Positions 10,376 through 22,543 of a stretch of DNA of 64,000 nt are shown here, in pieces. Below the pieces are notes generated by a model. That model was not told the origin of the DNA and made no database searches. It saw only the letters and a list, made by a program, of their open reading frames with translations. This DNA comes from Polytrichum commune (lineage: Eukaryota > Streptophyta > Polytrichopsida > Polytrichales > Polytrichaceae). The stretch spans positions 31,992,001 to 32,056,000 of the forward strand of contig OX485804.1 of NCBI GenBank assembly GCA_950295325.1, read 5' to 3'. Made by a program: the position numbers and the translations under genes. How positions within the stretch are numbered: the stretch's first letter is position 1; each line of letters opens with the position of its first letter.

Positions 10376-12452
10376 TACGGACAACTCTATTAGGGAGAAC
10401 TATTTGAACACCATCTCCTCTAACTTAGACCCTTTGATCATAAAAGCATTATGCTTGAATTGGGGGTGGAAGAGGGAGATGATTATGCTTTACGAAACCA
10501 TCCTCATTCCCAATCCCCCAACATTGTCTCAAACGCCAAATGGTTGTGGATCCCCTAACATGTTATACATTTGTAAACACTTTTGGACCTTTGGTCTATA
10601 TTCCTATTTGCCACATACATCCTAAGCACTTACAAAATATGCACACCTACATTAATATGTGCAATTATGGTACCTTCTTGAGTAGATTATCCGTGTAAGT
10701 AACCTCGACTCTAAACCAAATCACAAAAGTTGTAACTTTGTTTACACATACACAAAGCAACCACAATATAATACTATTATGTTTATCACTCACAATGTTA
10801 TAGACTATTGTGCTAGTGTGTGTAGGTATATAAAAGTGTGGTAGAAAACACTCAAAAGAATGTTGTGGAATGTCAACAAGAAAACGGTAGAACCGTGAGG
10901 CTCTGTTCTTTATTATGAAAGACTACAATTGTAGTTGTCCACTTTGCTCATGCCAATTCATGGCTATTCACTATACCAAACCTTTCTTGGGTTTTGTGCA
11001 CCTTCTTCTCAAATACGGGTCAAGGATTAAAGCTACTCATTTATCACCCGAAATTTTTAAAATAGATAATCAAGAACTACCGAAATAATTATAGTTAACT
11101 AGATTTCTTTCAATGTATTTTAGGGAGCACTTATATATAAACTATAGTGAACATCCACATTAAATAAAGTGGACCAAAAACAACAAGAACAAGCAACGTC
11201 CAAGTGTGAACACAAAGTGGTTAGGAAATTTGCTCTTGAAACGAAGAAGTTGATGCATAGTCTCTGTCCTACAAACATAGCCAATAAATTAGTGTGAGGC
11301 AAACTAATTGCAAGTACTAGTGTAGAAGTTTGCTTATGGATTCCTTAATCAAAACCTGTGTTCGGATGTCATTGCTTAGATTTTAAAGAGTTGTTGCATG
11401 GTGTGTAACTTGGAATTTATTTTGGGGATACTCATGTGTGTTTTGACTCTTCTATGTATAGGAATCCTTTTATTCAAATCCATCCACTTGTGCCAATGAC
11501 ATAATAGATGCTTGGCCTTGCCCATGATCGAGAGCACATTTGTTGACTCGACAGTCGACACGATCCAAACAAAGCCCCTCATGTTTTGTACAATGCCTTT
11601 TTGTGCCCAATTCATGAGGTTGCTTTTCACATACGCTTTAAGGGCCATTTGGATTGCGGTGAAGAAGTGCACATGTCAATAGGGGAATGCAACAATATGA
11701 TTGGTTACAAAATGGGTTTATCACCGGTTAGGGTTTGCGCATTATGGTTGGGAGTTATCTAGTGGAGAACTTTAAGTATGGTTGAAAAATGACTCGGTTT
11801 CCAACATGGCAACATGGCAATGCTAGGGGAGTTCTTTGGAGGTCAAGTTTCTTGGGCAACCTCAAATTCCAACTTAAAGAAAAAGAAAAAGGCCTCTTCT
11901 TTTTCTATCTTGTCCATCATACCAACCGTTGTCTCAAAATACCTTGTCTTCGGCTGAGATTCTTGACCAACCAGTGCACTTCTTCACCGTAGTCCAAAAC
12001 CGGCCTTAAGTTAGCTTCAAAACCTTTTAGAACATTGGATATACTCATTATCATTTACTCATATAAGTAATGTACATGGAGGGTGCTTAGACCAACCTTT
12101 GGTTGATTTGACCTATTTTTGGAGCCCATTTGGATTTGTGGTATGCATCATTGGCTTAGCAAATTGGCTTGGACATGGTAGAAACAAAAATAAAATCAAT
12201 TGCACGTCATTTGGTGTATTGGAATTTATGAGTTCACTTGCATGTAGCTTCCCAGATCCCTCCCTATATACCCAAACTTTTTCCATTGCAAACGGCTTCC
12301 AAAAATGTCCCGACAATTACCAAAAACTACCCCCATCATTTTGGGCCCAAAACCAACCCACTTCCTCTCAAAAGCATCCTACTTTTCGCGTAAACTGCCT
12401 TCACACTAAAACCAATGTTCCACCCATAAAAATGCGAGCCCTCACATAAAAG
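10376..12452. other. Intergenic, no gene seen
   Basis: AT-rich, many short frames, none with recognisable domains or codon-like constraint. It ends at the target site of element A. Confidence 0.5.
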
Positions 12453-12465
12453 TGAGCCCCCCATA
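12453..12465. repeat. Target-site duplication of element A, 3' side
   Basis: TGAGCCCCCCATA, 13 bp, repeated exactly at 25,893-25,905. It borders the TATC-rich tail of the minus-strand LINE and fixes its 3' end. Confidence 0.95.
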
Positions 12466-12479
12466 GATAGATAGAAACT

Positions 12480-12500
12480 CCGGTCCCTTTTAGGGGCCGG
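12480..12500 (-). other. 3'-terminal hairpin of element A
   Basis: On the minus strand CCGG, CCC, a TAAAA loop, GGG and CCGG can pair with one internal C/A mismatch. GAGTTTC and the TATC tail follow directly. LINEs often use such a 3' hairpin for template recognition by reverse transcriptase. Elements C and B have hairpins in the same place. Confidence 0.65.
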
Positions 12501-12702
12501 CATGAATAGAGTGTCCGTTCGTAATGCCAACAACCCGATGCCCACAGGACATGGGGAAGCTGGGACAAAACTACTCTCCTCTTTCGAGGATGGACACTAT
12601 AGTAACCGAGAAACAGTAACCAAGAAACAAATAACATGGGCCGATTATGGCCCACGAAGGTGCATGCCTTTTAAGGATAATTAGTGTTTTTGTAATGAGA
12701 GT

Positions 12703-12866
12703 GAACGCCAAGTCATGATTCCTCGGTTGGTTGTGGGAGGATGTTTGAGTTAAGACGTTCCGGGTTCGATTCCAGTTGAGTCCGTATGATCATCTAAAAT
12801 GTAACACATGACTTGGTGCGCAAGTGAATAAAAGGCAGGAAATTTGTACCAACCAACCGGCACCAG
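12703..12866 (+). mobile_element. tRNA-derived SINE inside the 3' UTR of element A, antisense
   Basis: On the plus strand an A-box-like CTCGGTTGGTTGTGGGAGG is followed by a perfect B box GGTTCGATTCC at 12,763-12,773, the layout of an RNA polymerase III promoter from a tRNA. The body continues with ATGTAACACATGACTTGG, shared with the fragment at 7,965-8,114. It runs opposite to the LINE. Element C carries the same SINE at the same place, so it was acquired before A and C were copied. Confidence 0.6.
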
Positions 12867-15800
12867 TCCCTCATTCTGAGCTGTAAGTAGATACTAGGTA
12901 TTATATAAGATATTATACAAGTTTTTGGGTTTTATGGAGGGTCTAAGTTTTGGGGGAGCGGTTGGTGGTTTTCAAGTCTCCTCTTATGTAGGAGGATGGA
13001 CATGGCATATTGTATTGCAATAGTATTAATGTTTTTAAAGGTGTTTTTGATGGTAACCATGGGTATTTTGAGATTTTCTTCTAGTATTTTCATAGATGGG
13101 ATGTGGGCCGTAGCTCGGGCCCCAGCTGTGAGGACAATAAGTGGTTCGATTTTCCATCCTCTGGAAGCGATACTGTCAATCAGTGGTTTGTATTTGTTGT
13201 TTTTTGCTTCAATAGTTTCTGGGGAAAATCTGTCGTTACAATATGTGAATTCAATAAATTGTATGGTGAGGTTAGGGTCAACGTCGATGGGAGGGTCCTT
13301 TTGATATGGTAATCCTTTGACGCATAGTATGTCAGGGCGAAACCTTGCATTGCAATGACATCTTTGTGTGTTACATGTGCAGGGGAGTAGCCAATTGGGG
13401 ACAGTATTTTATTGGGGGTTATTATTGAAGGTACCGGCATTCATGAGGGTAAAACATCGGGATTTTTCGGACGAGATTAAGAGCTTCCTAATTTCTCCAA
13501 CTGCTTTGTTATGTCTTTTAATTCGTAGTGAGTGTATATGTTGTTGGTTACATTTCAGTAGAACATGTAGCCAAGTGTCTGGATCGTTTGAATTGCATAT
13601 GGGACACGTGATAGAGGGGTACCTCTAGTGACCGAAAAACATTTGTTTTCTAGCATTACCCATGTATGTTCCTGTACGGAATTTAATAAGGCATGATTTT
13701 TGTTTGTCTGTGATTAAGGGATTTGTCCAGAATTCGTTGGACAGTTCTTTGTCAATGTCTATATTTTTTGTCCATTTACACGTGTTGGGGGTTTGTGTGG
13801 CCATGACTGCTATATTGGTTTCCCTGTCATATTTCTTAATTTGTTTTCCTAAGAATCTTACTGGACCTTTGTCTGGGACTTCTTCCATTGAGGCCCAGAC
13901 GTTCTTTTGATAATAGTATGGGGTGGCGTGGGCATGTTCGTATGGGTGTATGGCGATTCTGTGTTCTAATTCTAACCCGTCTTTTGCTAGTTTATCCGCT
14001 TTTTCATTACCGTCAATGTTGACATGTGCTCGGACTTTGTATAGTGTGATAGGCTGTGTACGGTCTTGGAGGATTTTTACCATGGAGTTGAGTGTGGTTT
14101 GGTCTGGGTGACTATTATGGAGAGTGGGGTGTTTAATTTGTGTGTTGAGTAGATATAGTACGTTTAGACTGTCTGTGAATATAAATGCGGGTTCATTAGG
14201 GAATTGTGTATTGATGATTCTTAGTGTTTTGTGTATAGCCATCATTTCTGCACGTAGTATGTTTTGATGCCCATGGAGTCTTTTGGCGATATTGAAGCCT
14301 TTGGGGCTATAGATACCGTATCCAGCTCTTTCTCTTCTCCATACTTCAGGGGCAATTTCTTTGGGTTTTATAAAGGATCCATCTGTGTAGTAGCTAAATT
14401 GGGGGTGGAATTTTAGTGGTAAGTTGGTTTGGTAGTTTGGGAGTTGTGGGGTGGGGTTATTATTGTATAGGGGTGTGTTTGGGTAGTTTGATTTAGCCCA
14501 TTTTTTACTAGGGTTAACGGTGGTGTTCGGAGGGGTGGGTGGTGCAATTTGAGTGTGGTTTTGTAATATTTGGAGGTTATTTGCTGTGTCGTGTATTAGC
14601 TTCATCTGTTCGTAGGTACCTATGTTATTATTTTGGTGATGGATACAGAATATTTGCATGGTAGATGGTTCTTTCCTTGTAGTATTGAGTTCGGGGGGTA
14701 TTGTTGGTTCTTCGTATGTGATTGTGTCAGCAGCAAAATGGGCAATGACATGTGTGTCTGGGAATGGGCCTGTGTGTGGGTTCGAGTTTTGGTACCAGTC
14801 AGTGTCTGGGGATATAATTATAGTGATTGTGTAAGGGTCATTTTGGGCCGCCATGCGTGCCCAGTGTATGGCTTGTTGTAGGTCTGTTGAGTTGTGCGGA
14901 TGTGCGTATCCAATTCCTTGCCATTTATAGTCAAACACTTTTCCTAAGGATCCAAATATTATGTCTCGTGAAAATGGTGAGTAGAATTGGGTGAATTGTG
15001 TAGGACATGTAACTGGGGATGAAAAGTATGAGTGGGTAATATTGAATGTTGTAATTAGTAGATCCAGTATTTGAGTTGATATTGTATATTGGGCTCTTTT
15101 GAGTGGGTCGTTCTTTGGGATACGGTATTTGTATCTTTGGTATAGCCAGACAATTTTAGTTTCGAATGATTGGGTAGGTGGTTCTAGACCATGTGTGGTA
15201 TTTTTTTGCCAATTGGTATTGTTTCCATAGCCATGTTAGTCTAGCTTTCGGGATGGTGATGAGATGCCTTCCATTGTCTTCGTATATGTGGGCGACATCG
15301 AATTGTGTTTGGATAGTATCAGAATTTGTTTCAATGTCGTTTTCTGGGTTGCATTCACTAATAGAGATATGTGCTAGCGGAATTATTGTGAATGGTGTGA
15401 CGTATGTTGTGTCTCGGTGTTGTTCCGTGGTGAAGTAAGCGTTAATGATGTTTGAAAAATGATTGTGTTGTCTTTCTGTGTAATATTGGTTAAGCAGGTT
15501 TGTGTTGTGGTTGCATATGTTGGCTTCACAGTAGGGGTATAGGTCCCTTTGGGTTCGCCATTTATTATATGTGTTGTTATTTGTTGTGGTCCATTGACAC
15601 ATATATGACGTAACTGTTTTTTTTATTCCATTGTGGTCGTTAGATTGTTTTTGTTTGTGATCGAGTATTTTGTGTATGGGAAATTATCGGGGGTCTTTAA
15701 GCATGTTGTTGGGGGGAGGAGGTAGATGGGGGATGAGGGGGTTAGGGGGGTGTACGGGGCCGGTCGGTGTGTGAGGTAGGATGTTGTGATTTCTTATTAT

Positions 15801-18800
15801 ATATTTGTTTTTGAGGGATCTTGGGCAGGGTAGGGGGCATTGATTGCAGGGGGGGTGGCAGAATAGTTCATTAGCTATGTTAAGTGCGCTTTGGATAAGT
15901 TTAGAAGGAGTGGAGTGGTAGATTTTGAATTCGTCCTTGTTCATTAGAGTGGTACCATTAGGCAAGGTAATTTGGTCTAGTGTGGTTATGTTATGTATAA
16001 GTAATTTGTGTAGTAGTTTAAGTGAGGTGTTGGGATTTAGGCCATGTAGCATTTGTGCTTCTTGCATCCATGCTGTTTCAAGTGAGGATGGGGTTAGTAG
16101 AAAGTTATTTATTGTGCTTTTTAGATGGACTCCGGCTTTATGTTTTAGCAGGAACAGTGTTCTAGTGATGGGTGATCTAACACAGTGGTGGTATTTAATG
16201 CGAGTGATTTTTTGAAAGCCCCCATGTGTGGCGAGTATGAATTGTACTAGACCGGTATATATTCTCCCAATTCTGCCTTTGTCATTGAGGGCATTTTGTA
16301 ATTGTTCTCCAATGCATCTTAGATAGGCATTTTGTAATGAAAATGCTTCAATTCCAAATAGGTTGTGGAGGAGTTGCGTGGCAATATTAGATGTGCATTT
16401 AGGTATTCCACATATTGTTTTATGGAGTGCGATGATTTTTTTGTCTAGTTTTTTTATGGCTGGTATGGAGTATGGTACTGCATAAAAACTATATGTTATT
16501 CCAGCACGTATGACTGTGTCTGCCATGTTGATTTTTTGTTTCATAGTAGCTGGGCAAGCTACGAGGGCTTGACATTGTTTGATTATTTTAGCTGTGGTGG
16601 TATTTATTTGTGTTTTCCATTTGAGTGATGGTGCAAGATTTATTCCTAGGTATGTATAGGGTTCATGTTGGTTTAGGACTGGTATAGGTTGGTTTCTATA
16701 ATTTATGTTAGTGGATTGGATTAGGGCCTTGAAGGTTGTGGGGTTAAGTTTAGATTTGTTTAGACATCTAGTCACTGCACATTTTGGTATACCTAGGTCC
16801 ATTCCTGCCCATTCACAAAATTTGTCTAGTTTGTTTAATTGTGTTTGTAATGCTTCTAGTTTGTTGGCGATTGCTGCAAGATCGTCAACATATGCTGCTG
16901 ATGAGATTTTCACTCTGGACGTACCGAAGGTATATCCATTATTTCCTTGTTGCAGCCATCTAAGTAGGAGTTCCAAAAATATGATAAATAGATATGGGCT
17001 AAGGGTATCGCCTTGTATTGTACATCTTTGGATGTAGATTGGTAGAGTTTTTCCGAAGTGTTCGCCGGTAAATATGGTTGATGATTGTGAGTATATGTTT
17101 CCTATGAGGTTTATGGAGTCATTGGGATAATCCATGTCTTTCATTATGGCTAATAGTCTGGCGTGGTCAATGGAGCCAAAGGCGTTTTTGAAGTCAATGT
17201 AAAGAATGTATATATCTTGGTTTGTGAGTCTGGCGTCTTTAAGCGCTGCAATTAGTATTTGGATTTGTCTGGAGGTGCTTCTTTCTGCTCTGAACCCTTC
17301 TTGGCTATCGTGTAGTATTTGGTATCTTTCTCCGTATGCTGATAGGATAGAGGTTAATGTGCTTGTGTATAATTTATATATAGTGTTAGCTAGTGCAATA
17401 GGTCTATGATTTGTTAGTTGTGATGGGTTACCTTTTTTATATAGTAAAACTGTTAGACTAGTTTTCCATGATGCTGGGATTTGTTTTTGTTTATAGCAGT
17501 GTTTAAAGAATAGAAACAATATTTTGTGAAAGCGTGGAGGCATATTTTTTAGAATTGAGTTGGGGATTTTGTCTGGACCTGGGAATTTATTATTACTTAG
17601 GTTTTTAAGACAGAAGTCGTAGGTTTCTTGATCAAAGTATGTGTGCAAGGGGATTTGGGGTTCTCCTCGTTTGTCGATTGTGTATCCATCTAAGTCGTGC
17701 CAAGGGTATTGCCTTACTCCACATGTACAGTGACTTAGATGTGTATTTTGATGGTGACATGTGGGGACTGTTGGGCGGTTACTGATGGATTGTTGTGCGT
17801 AAATATCTGAAGCAATGTCTTCAGGGTTAGTTAATATGTTGTTTTGTCTATCAATGATGGAGTCAAGAGGTGAGGTTTCAGTGTTCTTGAAGACTTTCCG
17901 ATTTATTTTCTTGGGGTTTTTTTCATACATTTGACGGTATTTTTATACGGCTTTTAGGATGCAGTCTCTGGTGTATTTTGTGGTAATTTTTCTGGCTTCT
18001 TTATTTGCCATTTTTGCGATAGTTGCTATGGTGTCAATCCATTCGACATGAGATGTTGTTGTAGTAGGTGGGTGCGGAATGTTGACGTGTTGGTGGTTTC
18101 GGATATCGTTTAGGATGGGGTGTACTTGCCAGCTTTGGTCATTTTGTACAATGTAAATGGTTTCCCTGATGAGGTGATATGTGTTGAGGTGTCTTTTCCA
18201 TTCTCTAGCTAGTTTGCGTGGTAAAAAACCACCTTGTTGTGTTGTTGTGTTTGTGAGGTTGGGTAGAGGGTCTGCTTTGCAGGTTTTTTCAATTGTTTCT
18301 GAGATTTTGTTTATAATATATTCCAATGATGTGCAGGCATTTTGCCATTGATCAGGTGTTAAGTGTTGGTGGTCTTCTAATAGTGTGGTAAGTTCTTTAA
18401 GTTGGGTGGAGTTTTCTTCGAAGAATGTTATGTTAAATTTTTCTAGGTTTTCCGGTGGTATCGGGTTCAGTATCCTAGTTGGTGTGGTGTGTGTAGAGGG
18501 CGGAGGTCTAGCTATAAGTGTGTTGTGTGGGATGTGCAATGTGACTGGGTAGTGATCTGAATTTAGATTCATGTTTGTGTTTGTAGTGGAGGTAAATTTG
18601 TTGTTGTCAAGGGAATGAATGTAGAAACCATCTATTAGGCTTGTGGATGTGTAGTTGTAGCCACCTTGTCTGGAGATACTAGTGTTGGTAGTGATATATT
18701 CTAAGTCGAGAGATGTGGTAAAATTTTTCCATTGGAAGTCCTCTTCTTGTGGGGGGGGGGTAGTAGTGTTGTTATTTTGTCTACCTCTAAGTGCAATATC

Positions 18801-19943
18801 TCTGTTAAAGTTACCGCAGAGTGTGTATATGTGATTGGGGTGTGTAGTGATTTGTTTAGTGATTTCGTTCTTAAGGTGTGGGATAATACATGTGTCTTCT
18901 AGGTGCGTAGGCATATACATGTGTATAATTAGCCAAGGTGTTAGTGGATGGTTGTTTATTTTTATTACTTGTAGGTACGGGGAGATGTTTGCTGGTGTGG
19001 GAATTTTGGTGACATTTCCCGGGAATGCATATTTGTGATGGATAAGTGTGAGTAGGCCGCCTCTTCCGGGGGTATAGGGCATTCTTTGTTGGATGCACCT
19101 CGTGAGTGCGTGTGTGTTGTTGAAAGTGAGTTTGAATTCCGGGAATAAGTTTTGTATATATTTAGTAGATTTGTTTGCAGTGAGTTTGGTTTCTTGGATA
19201 TGAATGATTGCTGTGTTATTTAGAGAGTTGTTGATTAAGTCTTGTAAGTTTGGTAGTGACGTGTTGAGCGATGACGCATTCCAAGTTATTATGTTTGTTT
19301 CGTGCTCGGTGTTAGAGTTTATTCTTGTGATTGGTGTGGGAGCGGCCAGGAGTGGGGGTGGGTGTGAGTATTCGCTTATATTTTCTAAACATCTAAGTGT
19401 TTCGGTTATTAACTGGTTTGGAAGGAAGGGGAATTCTTTCTTGAGGATGATTGGTGTGGGTGTGGTGGCTTGGTTGTGGATGAAATCGTATATTTTGGTG
19501 TGTATTGAGTTTTGGGGGAGTATTATATGTTGATTGTTTTCTATGAATATTGTGTAGGGGTGCGGTGTCAGTATGTGTCTTTCGGGGGGGTTGGTGAGGT
19601 TAGCTAGTCTAATAATTAGTGTGTTGGTCCATATGTCGTTAAAGTGGTAGTTTTGGGGTTGGGTTAGTATGCTATTGCATGTGTCTATTGAGGGGTGGAT
19701 GGTGATGACTATAGCATATAGCAAATGGGTTGGTGGTGATTGCCTTTGTGTTTGGATGTATTGGTGTAGATGTGGGTGGGTAATTATTGCTTGATGGTGT
19801 AGAGGGTGTGTATTCCTTAGTATGGGAGCAAATGTATTTGCTATGTGTTGGTATTCAGGTTGTAGTTTGATAGTGTTTGGAATGAAGTATATCTTGGCTC
19901 TCTTTTTGTGTGTAGCAGGATGCGTATGTAGGATGTTAGGCAT

Positions 19944-19985
19944 TGGTCCGGGGTTGGATTCTATGTCTCCGCATTTTAGTAATTC
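19944..19985 (-). other. 2A ribosome-skipping motif, element A
   Basis: Encodes LLKCGDIESNPGP. The D-I/V-E-x-N-P-G/P core is the full consensus of 2A peptides, where the ribosome fails to join Gly to Pro and releases the upstream protein. It sits between the basic repeat region and the APE-RT part of ORF2, so the enzyme would be released as a separate protein starting with Pro. Confidence 0.9.
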
Positions 19986-20219
19986 TAGTTTGTTAGTGAA
20001 GTAGTATCCGTGGAAGTGAATTATGTTGGGGTTTTTCATGTTTGTTTTTAGATATATTGTGATTGTACATTTGGTTGTGGAAAATAGGTTAGGTATAGCG
20101 GGTATGGTTTTTTCTATTTGTATGGGTGAGAAGTGTGGTTTCGTATTATTTGTAGATTTTTGGCTTGTTATTGAGTTAGGTTTCCAATTATTTATGAAGT
20201 GGTATTTGTTATTCTTTGT

Positions 20220-20246
20220 GTGGCGAGGCCGGTAGGCCGAGGCCAT
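20220..20246 (-). repeat. MASAYRPRH module start, element A copy 2
   Basis: GC-rich 27-bp word starting ATGGCCTCGGCC and ending CCTCGCCAC, identical to the copy at 21,660-21,686. Context AC(A)ATGG fits a plant start codon. The module continues about 60 residues (W.PNSIT, IP.IP, TK) and leads directly to 2A. Confidence 0.8.
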
Positions 20247-21659
20247 TGTGTTTTTTGGGTGGGGTTGGTATTTTATATGAGGGCTTAATAGGTGTTTGAT
20301 TTTGTTATGGTGTTCGAAGCTAAGGTAGGGTTTATTTTTGGAGCATTTGTTTTGTAGGTGTGCTTTGGCATTTGTTGAGAGGTGAGGTTGGTATGTTGAG
20401 GTTGCTTTGTTTTTCGGGTTGGCTTTTTGTTTAATATGTATGTTTAGTTTTGGGTAGGGGTGGTTTTTGGGGAATGGTTTGTGGTTTTGGTGGGTGTTGT
20501 ATTTAGTTGTTAGGTGTGTATGGGAGTTGTCTTGGAGTACGTGTTTTGTAGTTGTGCTTGGTTTCCATTTGGTTGTGATAGGGTTTGGTTTGTGGTGAAG
20601 ATGGTAGGTCACGGTCATTTCGTAGTTTTGACATAATTTGTTTTTCAAGTGGAGGTTGGGTTTGGAGCTAGGGTATGGTGTGCTTTTTGAGCTTAGGTTG
20701 GGATGTATTTTAGATAGTGGATGGGGCTCTAGGTTAGGTTGGTTTTCTTGCTTTGGGTGGGTATTATGTTTTGGGCATTGTTGTGGATGCACTTTGTTTT
20801 TTAGGTGGAGTTTAACTTTTGAGTGTATTCTATATTTCGGATGAAGTTTATTATTTGGATGAGAGATGTGTCTTAGATGGAGTCTATGTTTTGGATGAGG
20901 TATGTATTGTGAGCGAAGTTGGGGGTGTTTGTGGTTTGGGGATAGTTTGGTTTTTGGATGAAGTTTGTGTTTTAGGTGGACTTTGTAATTTGGGTGTAGC
21001 TTGTTTCTTGGATGGAGATTGTGCTTTAAGTGGGGACTATATCTTATGTGAGGGTAGTATATTGGGTGGGACCGTGGTGGTTTTTGTTTTGGGTGGGTAT
21101 GTTGTTGTGGGGGGGATGTTATATTTCTTAGTTGATTGGGTGGAGGGTAATTGATTAGGTTAGGGTAGGTTCCTAGTACATAATGTGGGTTATGTTTTGG
21201 ATGAGATATGTATTTTGGGTAGTTTATGTATTTTGGATGGGATCCGTGTCTTGGATGAAGGAGGTGCCTTGGATGTGGTATGAATTTTGAGTATTTAACG
21301 GAGTCCGGGTTGTGTATTATGTTATTTGATTGTTTAGGTGTGAGGGAGGGTTTTAGTTTTGCGTACGTCCTTTGTTTAGGATGCAACTTATATTTTAGAT
21401 GTGGTTTGGATGTAAGATGAAGTTTGTTTGTTGGTATGGTGAAGGTATCTTTGATTTGGATGCATGATGAAGGTATCTTTGGTTTGTTCTTGTTTGATTT
21501 GTGGTATTTGTTTGGTGTGTATTTTGTTATTGGGGGGGTGATGGGTGGGGTGGGTATAATGTTTTTTAGTTGTTTAGGTATGGATTGTAATTTTGTATGT
21601 TTGCTTGTAGTTAGGTTAGTTCCCCAATATTGTGTAAAATTATTTTTGTATTTAGTTTT

Positions 21660-21686
21660 ATGGCGAGGCCGGTAGGCCGAGGCCAT
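21660..21686 (-). repeat. MASAYRPRH module start, element A copy 1
   Basis: Same word as at 20,220-20,246, within otherwise drifting A/C-rich repeats. The following residues share W, T, IIP and TK positions with the other modules. Context AAAATGG is a strong plant start context. Confidence 0.8.
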
Positions 21687-21837
21687 TTTGTTTTTTGGGT
21701 ATTTTTTGTAATTTGAGTGGAGATTGGTTTTTGGGTGTGGTTGGTGGTATACAAGGGGTTTAGTTTTGGCGGATGTTATGCTTCGCCTTTGTTTGAATAA
21801 AATATATGTGTAATTAATTTTGTGTATTGTATGGGAT

Positions 21838-22330
21838 TTGTATTTTGTTTGAGTATAGTGCTTTGTTTGAGTGTAGTGTTTTGTTTGGGTGTAGTGTTGT
21901 GTTTGAGTATAGTGCTTTGTTTGAGTGTAGTGTTTTGTTTGGGTGTAGTGTTTTGTTTGAGTGTAGTGTTTTGTTTGAATAAAGTATTTTGATTGAATAG
22001 AATTTTTTGCTTGAGTGTAGTATTTTGTATGGGTATAGTGTTTTGTTTGGGTATAGTGTTTTGTTTGAGTATGGTGTTTAGTTTGGGTATAGTGTTTTGT
22101 TTGAGTATAGTGTTTTGTTTGAGTATAGTATTTTGTTTGGGTAAAGAGTTTTGTTTGAGTAGAGTGTTTTGCTTGACTATAGTATTTTTCTTGAGTATAG
22201 TATTTTGTTTGGGTATAATATTTTGATTGAGTATAGTATTTTGTTTCGGTATAGTATTTTGTTTGGGCATGGAATTTTGTTTGAGTAGTGTATTTTTCTT
22301 GAGTATAGTGTTTTGATAGAGTAGAGTATT
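21838..22330 (-). repeat. 18-bp coding minisatellite (YTQTKH repeats)
   Basis: About 27 imperfect copies of an 18-bp unit, on the minus strand AAACACTACACTCAAACA and variants, encoding a six-residue repeat such as K-H-Y-T-Q-T. The phase is kept, so the protein repeat is kept too. It lies at the N-terminal part of ORF2 in element A; elements B and C lack this exact array. Confidence 0.9.
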
Positions 22331-22543
22331 TTTGCACGTATAAAGTAGATAACTTGTATTTCATATGGTATTTTGGACATTGTGGAATACTATGAGAAAT
22401 GCGATGGTATCTAGTATTTATTCTATGTGTAAGATTATATAAAATACTCTGTGTAATACTATGTTTAATACTATGTCTAAATACTTGTATGTATCTGAGA
22501 TAGTATTGTTGTAAATACTCTTGTTTTACCCGGCGATTTGTGG

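Noticed and set aside
12703-12866. A working tRNA gene
   Set aside because: A and B boxes are present but no cloverleaf with acceptor stem pairing can be drawn; it fits a SINE head.
18835-21675. Plus-strand frames rich in Val, Leu, Gly and Cys across element A ORF2
   Set aside because: Shadows of the A/C-rich coding strand; they interrupt at each change of repeat type and match nothing known.
20270-22380. CRISPR-like or satellite array
   Set aside because: The 18-bp units have no separate spacers and keep the ORF2 frame; this is a plant nuclear LINE.
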